Shown piece by piece: positions 21,601-31,623 of a DNA stretch of 64,000 bases. The notes beneath the pieces were generated by a model. That model was not told where the DNA came from and did no database searches. It saw nothing but the letters and a program-made list of their open reading frames with translations. The position numbers were made by a program, and so were the translations under genes. Every line of letters begins with the position of its first letter. Position 1 is the stretch's first letter. Origin of the DNA: Phytophthora colocasiae (taxonomy: Eukaryota; Oomycota; Peronosporomycetes; Peronosporales; Peronosporaceae); assembly GCA_018806915.1 (NCBI GenBank), contig JAGKQI010000104.1, positions 1,922,001 through 1,986,000 on the forward strand, written 5' to 3'.

Positions 21601-22210
21601 GCTGGTGAATAGCTTGACGAGGCTGATGGTATATCCTATGCCTCTCATCAATGATCTACTGGAGGATCTCGACGCCGTGTTGTGGTACTGCTCTCTCGAT
21701 ATGGCTAGTGGTTTTTGGGTCGTCTCTATGACGGATCGTGCAAGGGCCATCTCGGCATTTATCACTCCGTTTGGACTGTTTGAGTGGAACCGGATGCCGT
21801 TTGGTCTCAAGAATGCCCCGCAGATCTACCAGCGTTTGTTGGACAACGCCCTCTATGGGTTCCTACGGATCCTGCCCACGGCCGGATCCGGATCCGCGTT
21901 GGATCTCTTCCGAGATGGGATCCCGGAGACGAACGGTGAACAGTCTGTACTTGGACGAAGATCGTACATCGACGACATCTTAGTGACCGCCGGATCCTGG
22001 GATCACCTGTGTGAGCGAGTGCATTTATTGTTGGAAGCCTGTGACAAGTGGAACTTGTCGATCAGCGTGGCCAAGAGTTTCTGGGGTCTGAAGAAGGTCG
22101 ATTACCTGGGACACCGAGTGTCTAGCGAAGGACTAGAGGCACATCCGAAGGACCGAGAAGCGCTGGTGGATCTCGAGATCGCTGCGCGCTATGCAATCTT
22201 TCCTGGGTAG
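18575..22210 (+). pseudogene. pol: pol part 1: aspartic protease, acidic/repeat linker, reverse transcriptase
   Basis: 1,211 codons, open upstream to 18557 in the -1 frame of gag. Retropepsin-like protease: LLDSGSEVSIID with catalytic Asp at residue ~105, and the partner block AILGMDF. A ~500-residue linker of low complexity follows, containing two diverged copies of a ~75-residue unit (EDPATCTVSGQ... and EDPEGCPVSAQ...). Reverse transcriptase is at about residues 960-1200 (SPWASPIVVIIKKNG, LCIDYRLVN, SLDMASGFW, YIDDI at ~1131). It has a ~35-residue insertion just before YIDDI, as seen in some oomycete elements. The ORF ends at TAG 22210 although the RT/RH connection (MQSFLGSLNYY) continues in another frame from 22191. 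A one-base indel near 22185 therefore inactivates the polyprotein. Confidence 0.85.
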
Positions 22211-25136
22211 CCTAAACTACTACGCTCGATTCATCGAGGACATGGCGGTCTACGCGTCGGTACTCTACGAACTGAGGGAGGTCGACTTCGCGGAGTTAAG
22301 GTCCAGCCGCAAGATCCTGCAGCCAACCGACTCTGTGATCAAGGACCCCGAGGATCCGTCGAGCCCGAGAGATCCGGATGAGAAGTGGATCCGTGCTTCA
22401 GCCGCCTTCGAGGCCCTGAAGAGGAAGATCGCTATGACTCCTACGCTTCGGCATTTCAATCCCGACAAGCAACCGGTGGTGATTGTCTACGCCAGTGAAT
22501 GGGCCATTTCAGCTTCCCTGACGCAGGATCACGATGGAATCTACATGCCGGTGATGTTCGTTAGCAGATCCCTGAAACCGAACGAAGTGAACTATGGGAT
22601 CGTAGAGAAGGAGGTGCTGGCATTGTTAAGGATCCTGGATCTCGGATATTCCATGTTGGTTGGACGACGGATCCGGGTCCTAACCAGGCACTCTACCCTC
22701 CGGTGGTTGTTCCGTTCTACCGGACTACAAGGAAGGTTGGGCCAATGGGCAGCGCTGTTATCGCCTTGGACCTTGGAGATCACGAAGTGTACGAAAGGGG
22801 AGGACGAGACCCTCGGATCCCTCGCCGCAAGTATCACCCCGAGATCCGAGGTGGATCAAGCTCTAGTGAACATCGCCCCGAGGAAAGAGCCACGCCGAGC
22901 GATCCAGATGCCAGTACCAACCGTAGGACCGGAGGAAGAGTTGTGGGTGGTTAGTTTCGACGGATCCGCCAGGGTGAAACGAGGCGGTGGGTCCTTCAGC
23001 GCGATCGTCTGGAAGTTACCTGAATGGAGGGTGATTAAGGCAGCATCTCGATACGCAGAGAACCTGACAGTCAACGAAGCGGAGTACAACGGACTTCTAT
23101 TATGTTTCGAGTTACTCGAGGATCTGGCTAAGGGGCGACTTGTTATCTGCGGAGATTCGAATCTGGTGATCCGCCAGATGCGCGGCGAGATCGACTGTAA
23201 AGCGCCGGCCCTGACATTACTGAGACGGAAGGCGTTAATGCGGCTTCGGGAATGGCCGGATCACGACCTGCTACATGTGAAGCGAGCGTGGAACACAAGC
23301 GCTGACAGCTTGGCCAGTGCAGCATTGCAACGAGAGAGCGGGACTACAATCGACCAAGGGGCGGATCGCGAGGATCTCGTCACTTTGAATCGGTTGGATG
23401 AGATTCTGACATCAGGATCCGAGGATCCGACACCACGGATCAGTGCAGTTGCTACTCGAAGACAAGCTAGAGAGGGGCGACCCCGAGTACTCGACGAGGA
23501 GTCCGTGCAACGGTTGAGGATCGACCGGATCCGACAAGCCCAGGACGAAGAGACATGGATCTTCAACCTGAAGTCGTTCCTGCGGGGACAGCTGACAGAT
23601 CTGACTGCGGCTGAAGCCAAGACGTGCCGCCTGCTGGCAGACAACTTCGAGTTGGACGGGGATGAGCTGTTGTTCTATTGCGCACCTTCACGAAGGGCCG
23701 AAGCCGATCGAGATGGATTGCTACGACTGGTTATACCTGAGACGCTTCAGGCCGACTTGTTGCACCACTATCACAACAGTCTAGAAGGAGGACATCAAGG
23801 GATCGGCCGTACGTACCAGAGGATCAAGGATCACTTCTACTGGAGAGGACTTTTCAAATCTGTACAGCGGTTTGTGGGAGAATGCGTGGACTGCGAGACA
23901 GGCAAGGGGCGACCCACCATTCGTGGTGTATCGCCAGGCAACATTCAAGCCACCTACCCGTTCCAAGTGATCGCCATGGATCACATACCCTCGCTACCAC
24001 GATCCGAGAAAGGGAACACTGAACTCTTGGTATGGGTGGATCTCTTCACTGGTTATGTGATCGTCAATGCGAATAACTCGCGAACGGCCCAGGCCATCGC
24101 GGAGTCCTATGAGATCTGTGTGTTTCGTCGTTTCGGCGCCAGCCAGGTGATCCGTCACGACCGAGAACCTGGGTTTATGTCCGACTTGTTTCGTGCTTTC
24201 AACCGGATCCTAGGCCAGCGCCAGAGAGCCACTATGGCTTACCGACCACAGTCAAATGGCACGGCTGAGCGGATGGTGCAGACAATTACCCGAGCGATCA
24301 AGATGTATGTCCAGGATCCCGACCAGCGCGATTGGGACGAGTATGCCGAACGATTGACTTTCGCCTTGAATACTGCGCAAGATCGGACTAGGGGCGACAC
24401 ACCATTCTACCTCGCACACGGTTGGGACCTCAAGACGACTCTGGAAGCAACGCTCTCTGTGGGGAATACCGGACGTCGAGATACAGATCCACGACGCTGG
24501 AGGTATCGGATCCAGCGACACTACCAACTAGCCAGGGCTGAGGTGAATGACCGCCTGAAGCGGGCGATTTCGGATCGTGCAGACCGGCAGAACGAGACGG
24601 CGACTCAACACTCCATCGAGGCCGGATCCCAAGTGTGGCTGTTCTTAGACAGAGTTAAGGAGGGATACGCCAAGAAACTGGCCCACCTGTGGCATGGACC
24701 ATTCCGTGTGGCGGAGATGACGAATGAGTACGCAGCCCGCTTGGAGATCGTTGGTACAGACTACCACTTGTTTCCGGTGGTACACATTTCCAAGTTGAAG
24801 CCAGTCAGGACATTCCCAGACCGACCGAAGACCCAGTTGACAGTGGACGAAGCGGATCGCTTAGACTTCGACGAAGCTTTGTTACCGGAGGACAGCTGGG
24901 ATCGTGATCTGGAAGACGACGAGTTTGAAGTCGAGCGGATCGCGGACGTTCGGACAGGACGACCCACTCGATACGGCCGGATCCGACGAGAGTTCCAAGT
25001 TTTCTGGAAGGGGTATGAGAATCCCACTTGGGTGGACGAAGCGGATTTGAACTGCGGCGCGTTACTGCATGAATTCCTCCAAGAACGAAGCAAAAAGAAC
25101 CGGTTCCAAGCGATGCAGTCGCACGAAGAAGAGTAG
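22191..25136 (+). pseudogene. pol: pol part 2: RNase H, second RNase H, integrase, chromodomain
   Basis: 981 codons, the continuation of pol after the frameshift near 22185. First RNase H about residues 97-190 (YASEWA in place of the usual TDAS, so its first catalytic Asp looks lost). A second, plant/archaeal-type RNase H lies at about 250-380 with its acidic set intact (SFDGSA, NEAEYNG, CGDSNLVIRQ, NTSADSLA). Integrase: H-H-C-C zinc finger about 523-565 (LLHHYHNSLEGGHQG ... CVDC), then D ~595 (AMDHI), D ~656 (RHDRE) and E ~691 (NGTAERM). C-terminal chromodomain about 910-965 (FEVERIADVR ... FQVFWKGYENPTWVDEADL), which would steer integration to marked chromatin. Loss of the first RH active site with retention of the second is the pattern known from plant Tat-type elements. 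Confidence 0.87.
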
Positions 25137-25289
25137 GCGACGGGGGTGGATCTTCACTGGTGAGGGCGCTCGTTAGTGTGGAGAAGAGAAGACTGGCAGT
25201 CTACTGCGAGTGGACGCGATGTATGTTTGTATATGAAGAAAAGAAGACCGATTTCTGGAGAGGGCTGGAAAGCAGGATCAGAACCTACG
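25137..25289. other. pol 3' spacer
   Basis: Between the pol stop and the 71-bp array. No ORF with domain content; a short reading frame on the plus strand runs into the array. I see no terminator signal I can name. Confidence 0.4.
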
Positions 25290-25875
25290 CTCGGATCCCG
25301 TCTAGAGCTCGAGTTTGGGACGAATTTTCTACCTGGATCCTCGGAGCTCATAAGGGGATATGTCTCGGAAGTTGGATCTTCGGATCCCGAGGCCGGATCC
25401 CTGGATCCTCGAAGCGGATCCATTCTGGAAGTGGGATCTCCGGATCTCGAGGCCGGATCCTCGAGTTTGGAAGTTGGATCTCTGGATCCCGAGGCCGGAT
25501 CCTCGGATCCTCGATTTTGAAAGTTGGATCCTCGAGTTTGGAAGTTGGATCTCTGGATCCCGAGGCCGGATCCTCGGATCCTCGATTTTGAAAGTTGGAT
25601 CCTCGAGTTTGGAAGTTGGATCTCCGGATCCCGAGGCCGGATCCTCGGATCCTCGATTTTGAAAGTTGGATCCTCGAGTTTGGAAGTTGGATCTCTGGAT
25701 CCCGAGGCCGGATCCTCGGATCTTCGATTTTGAAAGTTGGATCATCGAGTTTGGAAGTTGGATCTCCGGATCCCGAGGCCGGATCCCCGGATTTTCGAAA
25801 TGGATCCATCTTGGAGCTGGATCCTCAGAGCTCTGAGTCGGCTTTGTAGGATCCAAAGGCTGGATCCCCAGTTTT
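25290..25875. repeat. 71-bp GGATCC-rich tandem array between pol and the antisense gene
   Basis: Five regular units start at 25476, 25547, 25618, 25689 and 25760, exactly 71 bp apart. Each begins GGATCTCTGGATCCCGAGG or GGATCTCCGGATCCCGAGG and contains AAAGTTGGATCCTCGAG. Degenerate units extend on both sides from about 25290 to 25875. Each unit has several GGATCC words. Frames in both directions read through the array, giving false ORFs with repeated DPR, RIL and SWI blocks. It lies 3' of the pol stop (25136) and 3' of the antisense ORF stop (25987), so it separates two convergent coding units and may hold their transcript ends. Confidence 0.88.
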
Positions 25876-25986
25876 GGATACTGGATCTCGAAATACATCT
25901 TAGCAAAACTGAAGATGGAGGACATGGATACCAGGTGAAGGAGACAGAAGACGGGCAAGAAAATATAAAAAGTTATGCAATGCCGC

Positions 25987-28900
25987 TTACAAAGTTCTGG
26001 CCCTGGCAGCTTCAGCATCGAAATCAGGTAGCGATCGGACGAACTTCATGGAGAGTCGACTAGTGCCAAGGCTGGGGTGAGAAGATCCAGACCGGTAGTG
26101 AGTACGCCAAGGATCTTGACGATCACAATCTTCGAGGGCAGCTAAGAGGCTCCGTGGAGGATCTGCTCCAGTGTCGACAGCCTCAGCCCCAGGATACCAA
26201 GTGACATCTTCCGCCGGTAAGGGGAAGTGGACGAAGTGTGGATCTAACCATAGATCCAAGTCGCAACACCCGGTCAGGCGCATCCTCTCGAAGATCTTGC
26301 TCTGAAGCTTGCGGTAGTTGCTCCGGGCATGGGACCCGCGATTCTTTCGGCGGCGATAGAAGCTGGTGAACCAATGGTCCGCCTTCCGAAGCTCTATAGA
26401 GATGGGGAACGAGTGCGTGCATTCCCAGATCGCTTGCAAGTTGGCAGCCTCGAATGCGTCATACCAGCTCAGGATCTCCGCGAGATGGGGTGACAAGCCG
26501 GCTTGAAAGGTGTAAGGAGGCGGAGACTGGGACCCCAGACCCTTCCATGGCTCCGTCGCGTACAACTCGGTAATTTGCGCCTTGGAGATTAGATCTGGAG
26601 CGTAGCTGGATGGATCCATAGCACCACGACCGACACGAAGGGGAAACAGCCACCCTGGGCGATAACAAGCGGTCAGGCCACTGGCAGAGAGTGTTTGCAG
26701 ACTCAGAAGGCTGACTTGGTCTGCGATCCAAGGGGCCACCTCTTCAGGAGACATCTCGCGTGGATCCCGAACAGCCGGAACGAACTCTTCTAGTGGGCCG
26801 TACGCCTCGAACTGAAGCCCAACACTCCTTTCGAGAGAATCCGTCGGGTGAACCTCGGGGGACGCAGAACGTGAAGGGCTGGATGCAACACTGGAGTGGG
26901 TAGTGGGGGCGTCTCGGATCTCAATGGGAGCAGACGCCGACCCGTCCCCCGACGAACGCCGACGCAGTTCCGACCGAGAGCGTGACATGACGGCCTTCAA
27001 CTGTTCTTCATCAAATTCCTCCGACTCGCTGCCCGAGCCGAATCCTGGGTCGTCTCCCGCACCAGATCCAGCTGGACCTCCCTCACCGGAACCCTGTGAT
27101 CCCTCAGGGGGCTTGGCAGCGGTAGCGGAAGACTTCGCGGAAGATGTCAGATCCGGGATCTCTGAGGGTGCACTCGGCAGGGGTGCCTCAGCAGACTTGT
27201 CCGGAGGTGGAACACGCTTGGGATCCGCCGAGTCTTGATCCTTCCCCGGTCGCTCTTGCGCCGCGTCCCCGAAGTCGAGATCCGGATCGTCAGTCGCATC
27301 ACCTGCTGTTTTGGAAACGGGAACAGGCGCAGGTTTGGACACGACAGTGGAAGGATCTGCAGGATCGGCCTGACGCGATATCTTGTGCGGCGGCTCTCCT
27401 GTCGGGACAGAAGTTTCGCGTCGACGACGCTTGGCAGAAGAACCTTCTTGGGAAGTAGAAGACTCAGACTGCGCGCTTGGGGCATTCGAGGAACTGCGCA
27501 TAGCCATAGAGGCGATCGAGGCCAAATTACGAAGGGCCGACGTACGCTCGTCAATTACACTGCGATGCTCTTCTTCCAGGGCGAGGTGCTCCTGCTCGAG
27601 CGCGTCATACTTCGTTTTGAGATCTTGATGGTCGTGGCGGAGACGCTTGAGGTCTTCTTCGCTGGTCACTGCCCGTGTCAACGACGCAGCCAGCTGCTCC
27701 GATTCACTCTTCAAGCGCTGGATCTCCATCCCTTGGTGACGAATCACTTGATCCTTCCCGGCGAAGATCTGCCTGGCCTGATCGCGTTCGAGGGTTACTG
27801 TGGAGATCTTCTGCATGGTCTTGTCCAGCTCTTGCATCGCTGCTGTAGACGCCCGGGCAGCCTCGTCGCGCTCGAGGCGGATCCGATCCAGATCCGCACG
27901 TATCTTCCTCTGTTCTGACGACTGGTTCCGGATCCGATCGATCTCACGTTCGGCTTTCTCTCTGGCTTGGTCCGCCCGATCGCGTTGACGTTTTACTTTC
28001 AGCAGATCATCTTCGGCCCTCTGGAGACTCTTCTCGGCGCTCTGACGCTTGGATACGTTCTTCTCAGACCGTCTCTGCTGATGCTCGATCTCTTCACGGG
28101 CGTTGAGGTTCTCTTGCGTCAGACGCGCCAGGTTTTCGCTGGCCCGGTCGAGTTTCTGGACAGTATGCGTATGAACTCGATGGAGTTCCCCACGTCGACG
28201 TTCTGATTTGGCGAGAAGATTCTCCAGCTCATGGACCCTCTCGTTCCGAACATGAAGATCCAGTTTGAGCGACTCGACAGTCTTGACGAGATTTTGATTG
28301 GGGAGCTGCTTGAGCGACTCACGTAGCTGGTCACGGTGGGCCCGAAGATCTTCAATCTTGCGTGCTTGTTGGTCGCAACGGATAGCGGACTCCGCGAGTT
28401 GGACGCTGGTACGATTTTGCTCGAGTAAGGCCGCATCTCGCGCGGTCTCCGCGTCTTTCAACTTCTCCTCCAATTCCGTTGAACGCTCTAACAGTTCCGA
28501 AGATTCTTCACGCTGATGCTCAAGCTCTTGAGCCAACCGTACCACGGATGGATCCTCCGCCGAGATGTCTTCCCCAGCAATCTGCCGCTCGAGTCCGACT
28601 GCATAGTCCTGTAAGACAGCATAGGCTTCTGCTGAAGAGACCTCTAGATCCGAGTATTGGGCCTTGAGGACGTCGAGCTCACGCAAGTGATCCTTGAGCC
28701 GATCCAGATCTTGCACCGCTTCCGCTTCCTTTTGCTTCGCCAGCCGGAGAGCACCTTGAGAAACATTATACCGATGCTGCGCGAAGTCAATGAACGCTTG
28801 AGCAAGGTTCAGACGAGGCTGCAACAGACCATGGAGTTCTTCATTGTGTCGCCGCGCCGAAGTGAGATCCCGGAGCACTTGTTGGTAGCTGGCCTGCATC

Positions 28901-29253
28901 TCAGCGTATCCATCGGAGAGAGACTGGAGGGAAGCGACGGCAGCATACACAGGATCCAGATCCGGGACCGTTGGAGTCGCGGCTACAGCGGGATCGGAAG
29001 GAGCGTGGTCACAATGGGAACATGGAGGCTGAGCCGCAGAGGGATCTTGGCCGAAGAACACGGTGGTGTACGCGGAGGAACAGTCGTCGGCAGGCCGATC
29101 CATTTTGCAGAGGTCGCGATTTGAGGAATGACGAGCCAAATTGGAATTTTGTATGGGAACGACGTGATGCCGTTGTGCGGCAACAACCTCGTCCCAGGGG
29201 CGATTGTGGTGAAGTGGATTCAAATCAAGCCGGACAGGACGCAGAACGACCAC
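25987..29253 (-). CDS. Antisense coiled-coil protein carried by the retrotransposon, unknown family
   Basis: A single uninterrupted frame of 1,088 codons, opposite to gag-pol. The first ATG (29253) lies inside the 3' LTR, so ~16 codons are LTR-derived. A more conventional start is ATG 29103, just inside the element. Layout (full-length numbering): a Cys/Ser-rich start, then about residues 120-610 almost continuous heptad-type coiled coil rich in Glu, Arg, Leu and Gln. Next come a KRRRRE nuclear-signal-like patch, a Pro/Ser/acidic linker, and a compact C-terminal ~220-residue region rich in Trp, His and aromatic residues (for example WLDPHFVHFPLP). It has no RT, envelope or transposase motif and no obvious signal peptide. 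GGATCC words occur here too. Plant Grande/Retand-type elements are known to carry antisense ORFs in the same place; I do not know of one in Chronos. It is the only large ORF of the element without a lesion. Confidence 0.7.
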   Translation of the reverse strand: MVVLRPVRLDLNPLHHNRPWDEVVAAQRHHVVPIQNSNLARHSSNRDLCKMDRPADDCSSAYTTVFFGQDPSAAQPPCSHCDHAPSDPAVAATPTVPDLDPVYAAVASLQSLSDGYAEMQASYQQVLRDLTSARRHNEELHGLLQPRLNLAQAFIDFAQHRYNVSQGALRLAKQKEAEAVQDLDRLKDHLRELDVLKAQYSDLEVSSAEAYAVLQDYAVGLERQIAGEDISAEDPSVVRLAQELEHQREESSELLERSTELEEKLKDAETARDAALLEQNRTSVQLAESAIRCDQQARKIEDLRAHRDQLRESLKQLPNQNLVKTVESLKLDLHVRNERVHELENLLAKSERRRGELHRVHTHTVQKLDRASENLARLTQENLNAREEIEHQQRRSEKNVSKRQSAEKSLQRAEDDLLKVKRQRDRADQAREKAEREIDRIRNQSSEQRKIRADLDRIRLERDEAARASTAAMQELDKTMQKISTVTLERDQARQIFAGKDQVIRHQGMEIQRLKSESEQLAASLTRAVTSEEDLKRLRHDHQDLKTKYDALEQEHLALEEEHRSVIDERTSALRNLASIASMAMRSSSNAPSAQSESSTSQEGSSAKRRRRETSVPTGEPPHKISRQADPADPSTVVSKPAPVPVSKTAGDATDDPDLDFGDAAQERPGKDQDSADPKRVPPPDKSAEAPLPSAPSEIPDLTSSAKSSATAAKPPEGSQGSGEGGPAGSGAGDDPGFGSGSESEEFDEEQLKAVMSRSRSELRRRSSGDGSASAPIEIRDAPTTHSSVASSPSRSASPEVHPTDSLERSVGLQFEAYGPLEEFVPAVRDPREMSPEEVAPWIADQVSLLSLQTLSASGLTACYRPGWLFPLRVGRGAMDPSSYAPDLISKAQITELYATEPWKGLGSQSPPPYTFQAGLSPHLAEILSWYDAFEAANLQAIWECTHSFPISIELRKADHWFTSFYRRRKNRGSHARSNYRKLQSKIFERMRLTGCCDLDLWLDPHFVHFPLPAEDVTWYPGAEAVDTGADPPRSLLAALEDCDRQDPWRTHYRSGSSHPSLGTSRLSMKFVRSLPDFDAEAARARTL

Positions 29254-31240
29254 GATGATGGGTGACGTGCGACAGTGGTGCTACGATAAGGGCAGATCCC
29301 TGGAACTGGTACCTACTCTAGGGCGGATCCTAAGTTAGGATCCACTTGGCCTGGCTGACTTAAGTTCGGATCCCACAGTCCTAAGTGCGGATCCGGCAGT
29401 CCTAAGTGCGGATCCTTCAGATCCAAGATCCTTGAATCCAGATGCCAGGGATCCAGATCCAAGATCCAGAGATCCAGATCCAAGATCCCCAAGATCCAAG
29501 ATCCTCGGATCCAGAAGCCAGAGATCCAGATCCAAGATCCTCGGATCCTGAAGCCGGATCCCCAAGATCCAAGATCCTCGGATCCTGAAGCCGGATCCCC
29601 AAGATCCAAGATCCAGAGATCCAGATCCAAGATCCCCAAGATCCAAGATCCTCGGATCCAGAAGCCAGAGATCCAGATCCAAGATCCTCGGATCCTGTAG
29701 CCGGATCCCCAAGATCCAAGATCCTCGGATCCTGAAGCCGGATCCTTAAGATCCAAGATCCAGAGATCCAGATCCAAGATCCTCGGATCCAGAAGCCAGA
29801 GATCCAGATCCAAGATCCTCGGATCCTGTAGCCGGATCTCCAAGATCCAAGATCCTCGGACCCAGATGCCAGAGATCCAGATCCAAGATCCTCGGATCCT
29901 GAAGCCGGATCCCCAAGATCCAAGATCCAGAGATCCAGATCCAAGATCCTCGGATCCAGATGCCAGAGATCCAGATCCAAGATCCTCGGATCCAGAAGCC
30001 AGATCCCCATAATCCAAGATCCTCGGATCCAGAAGCCAGAGATCCAGATCCAAGATCCTCGGATCCAGAAGCCAGAGATCCAGATCCAAGATCCTCGGAT
30101 CCAGAAGCCAGATCCAAGATCCTCGGATCCAGAAGCCGGATCCCCAAGATCCAAGATCCAGAGATCAAGATCCAAGATCCAGAGATCCAGATCCAAGATC
30201 CTCGGATCCAGATGCCAGAGATCCAGATCCAAGATCCTCGGATCCAAGAGATCCAGATCCAAGATCCAGAGATCCAGATCCAAGATCCCCAAGATCCAAG
30301 ATCCAGAGATCCCGAAGCCGGATCCTCAAGGTTTATGACATCAACGTGGTGAGGCAGTTGGAAAAGAGCCAGCATGATCTAAGATAGAGGTTTGCGATGG
30401 GAAAGATAGGGTACAGGATGAGAAACTGGATAGCCATAAATCAGAGAGTCGAATTTGCCTTCTAGTGCGCAAGTGGTTTTCCTCAGGGCTCACCAAGGGA
30501 AGAGGATAGCGTATTGGCCTCCCCTTAGTGTCCCTGCAAGTCACTACGCACACCTAGCTACAGCTAAGACCGGATCCCCGATTTGGCCGGCTTACCTTAC
30601 GCTAGTGTAGGGATCTCTCGATATCTCACCCCCTAGAGAGTCGAATTCTACCTTCTAGTGCGCAAGTGGTTTTCTTCGGGACTTAAGACAAGGGAAGAGG
30701 ATAGTGTATTTGCCTCCCCTTAGTGTTCCTGCAAGTTTCTTCGCACACCTAGCTACAGCTAAGACCGGATCCCCGATTTGGCCGGCTTACCTTACGCTAG
30801 TGAAGACCCCGGATCCAACGGTGTTGATTGCTTAACCGTAGGATCCCTCGACCTCTCAACACCCCCAAGACCAACCGCTACAGGAGGCGGCAAGCAAGAC
30901 AGTAAAGGAAAGGAAAAGGACCCCACACCCATCAAGGCAACCCCGGATCCAAGGATCCACAAGATCTTCGAGTCCAAGACCAAGATCCCCCCAACCAGGA
31001 CCTGTGTGCAGGAATACCCACGCAAGTCCAACCTCCCAAGTCCCCGCCAAGGACGTTCAAGCCCTCACGCCTGTGTACAGTCTCCCGTTCCTGAGAGAGC
31101 AGATCCCGCCCACTGACGGGTACACAAGGTGAGCCTCAGCAACCCCACGGTTATCGGAGTACCCCCTCCGTTAGTCAGTGTCTGGGCGCCGTGTGTGAAC
31201 GTTGGATCCCTGCTCATTCCAGCGGATCCACTACACCACA
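29205..31240 (+). repeat. 3' LTR of the retrotransposon
   Basis: 2,036 bp, beginning TGTGGTGAAGTGG and ending CACTACACCACA, followed by the T-run that is the target duplication. About 100 bp longer than the 5' LTR because its GATCC array (about 29320-30335) has more units. It also contains the 194-bp duplication (about 30445/30637) and the unique U5-like end. No clear polypurine tract: the bases before it are CCAGGGGCGAT. Confidence 0.9.
29320..30335. repeat. GGATCC/AGATCC short-repeat array in the 3' LTR
   Basis: Same modules as the array in the 5' LTR but in a different order and number (for example a CAGATCCAAGATCCTCGG join near 30112 and an extra GAGATCCAGATCCAAGATCC near 30260). The shift in copy number between two LTRs that are otherwise nearly identical shows the array changes faster than the rest of the LTR. 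ORFs on the minus strand here (Leu-Asp/Gly-Ser/Trp-Ile repeats) are not genes. Confidence 0.88.
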
Positions 31241-31593
31241 TTTTTTTCTACCACTTCTCGTGGATACCCAAGGCGATCACCCATGATAGTACCAATACTG
31301 TAGACGTTCCGTTCCAGCAGCTGAAACGAAAGCTGGACCGATGTATAGAATCGGTCTGTCACCACTAGATGGAACACATCGTCTTGACGGCGTGGCAACA
31401 CGGCTTCGAGATTGCGGATAACTGCGGATGGACCAGTGTTTGGGTCTGCAGATCGCTGACTCTCAGGAACGTTTCCAACTTCCTGGATATGCTGCTGTTT
31501 TCCGCAATAAATCTCAAGTCTACATGTAGTAAGATACACCATGTTCAAATACAACGTTAGGATACAACATGATTAACATAGCCAAAAAAAAAT

Positions 31594-31623
31594 ACGCCAC
31601 AAGCCCGTTTGGGCTTGTGGCGT
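31594..31623. repeat. Perfect 13-bp hairpin in a piggyBac intron
   Basis: ACGCCACAAGCCC (31594-31606), loop GTTT, GGGCTTGTGGCGT (31611-31623), next to an A9 run. It lies near the 5' splice site (31633) of the intron 31633-31520 of the transposase gene. On RNA it would form a stable stem close to the donor site. Confidence 0.75.

Larger units (their letters stand above)
14302..31240 (+). mobile_element. 16.9-kb Ty3/gypsy LTR retrotransposon, dual RNase H plus chromodomain (Chronos-like)
   Basis: Two near-identical LTRs (14302-16235 and 29205-31240) begin TGTGGTG and end CACCACA. T-runs flank both ends (TTTT duplication). Removing the element rejoins the piggyBac frame across the junction (REVVEK / NRDRPKSIP). 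Inside, on the plus strand, are gag, protease, reverse transcriptase, RNase H, a second RNase H, integrase and a chromodomain. A large antisense ORF follows before the 3' LTR. The order PR-RT-RH-IN places it in Ty3/gypsy. RH duplication with a chromodomain matches what I recall of the oomycete Chronos group. The copy is defective: several frameshifts in gag and one between RT and RH. The whole element is saturated with GGATCC. Confidence 0.92.
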
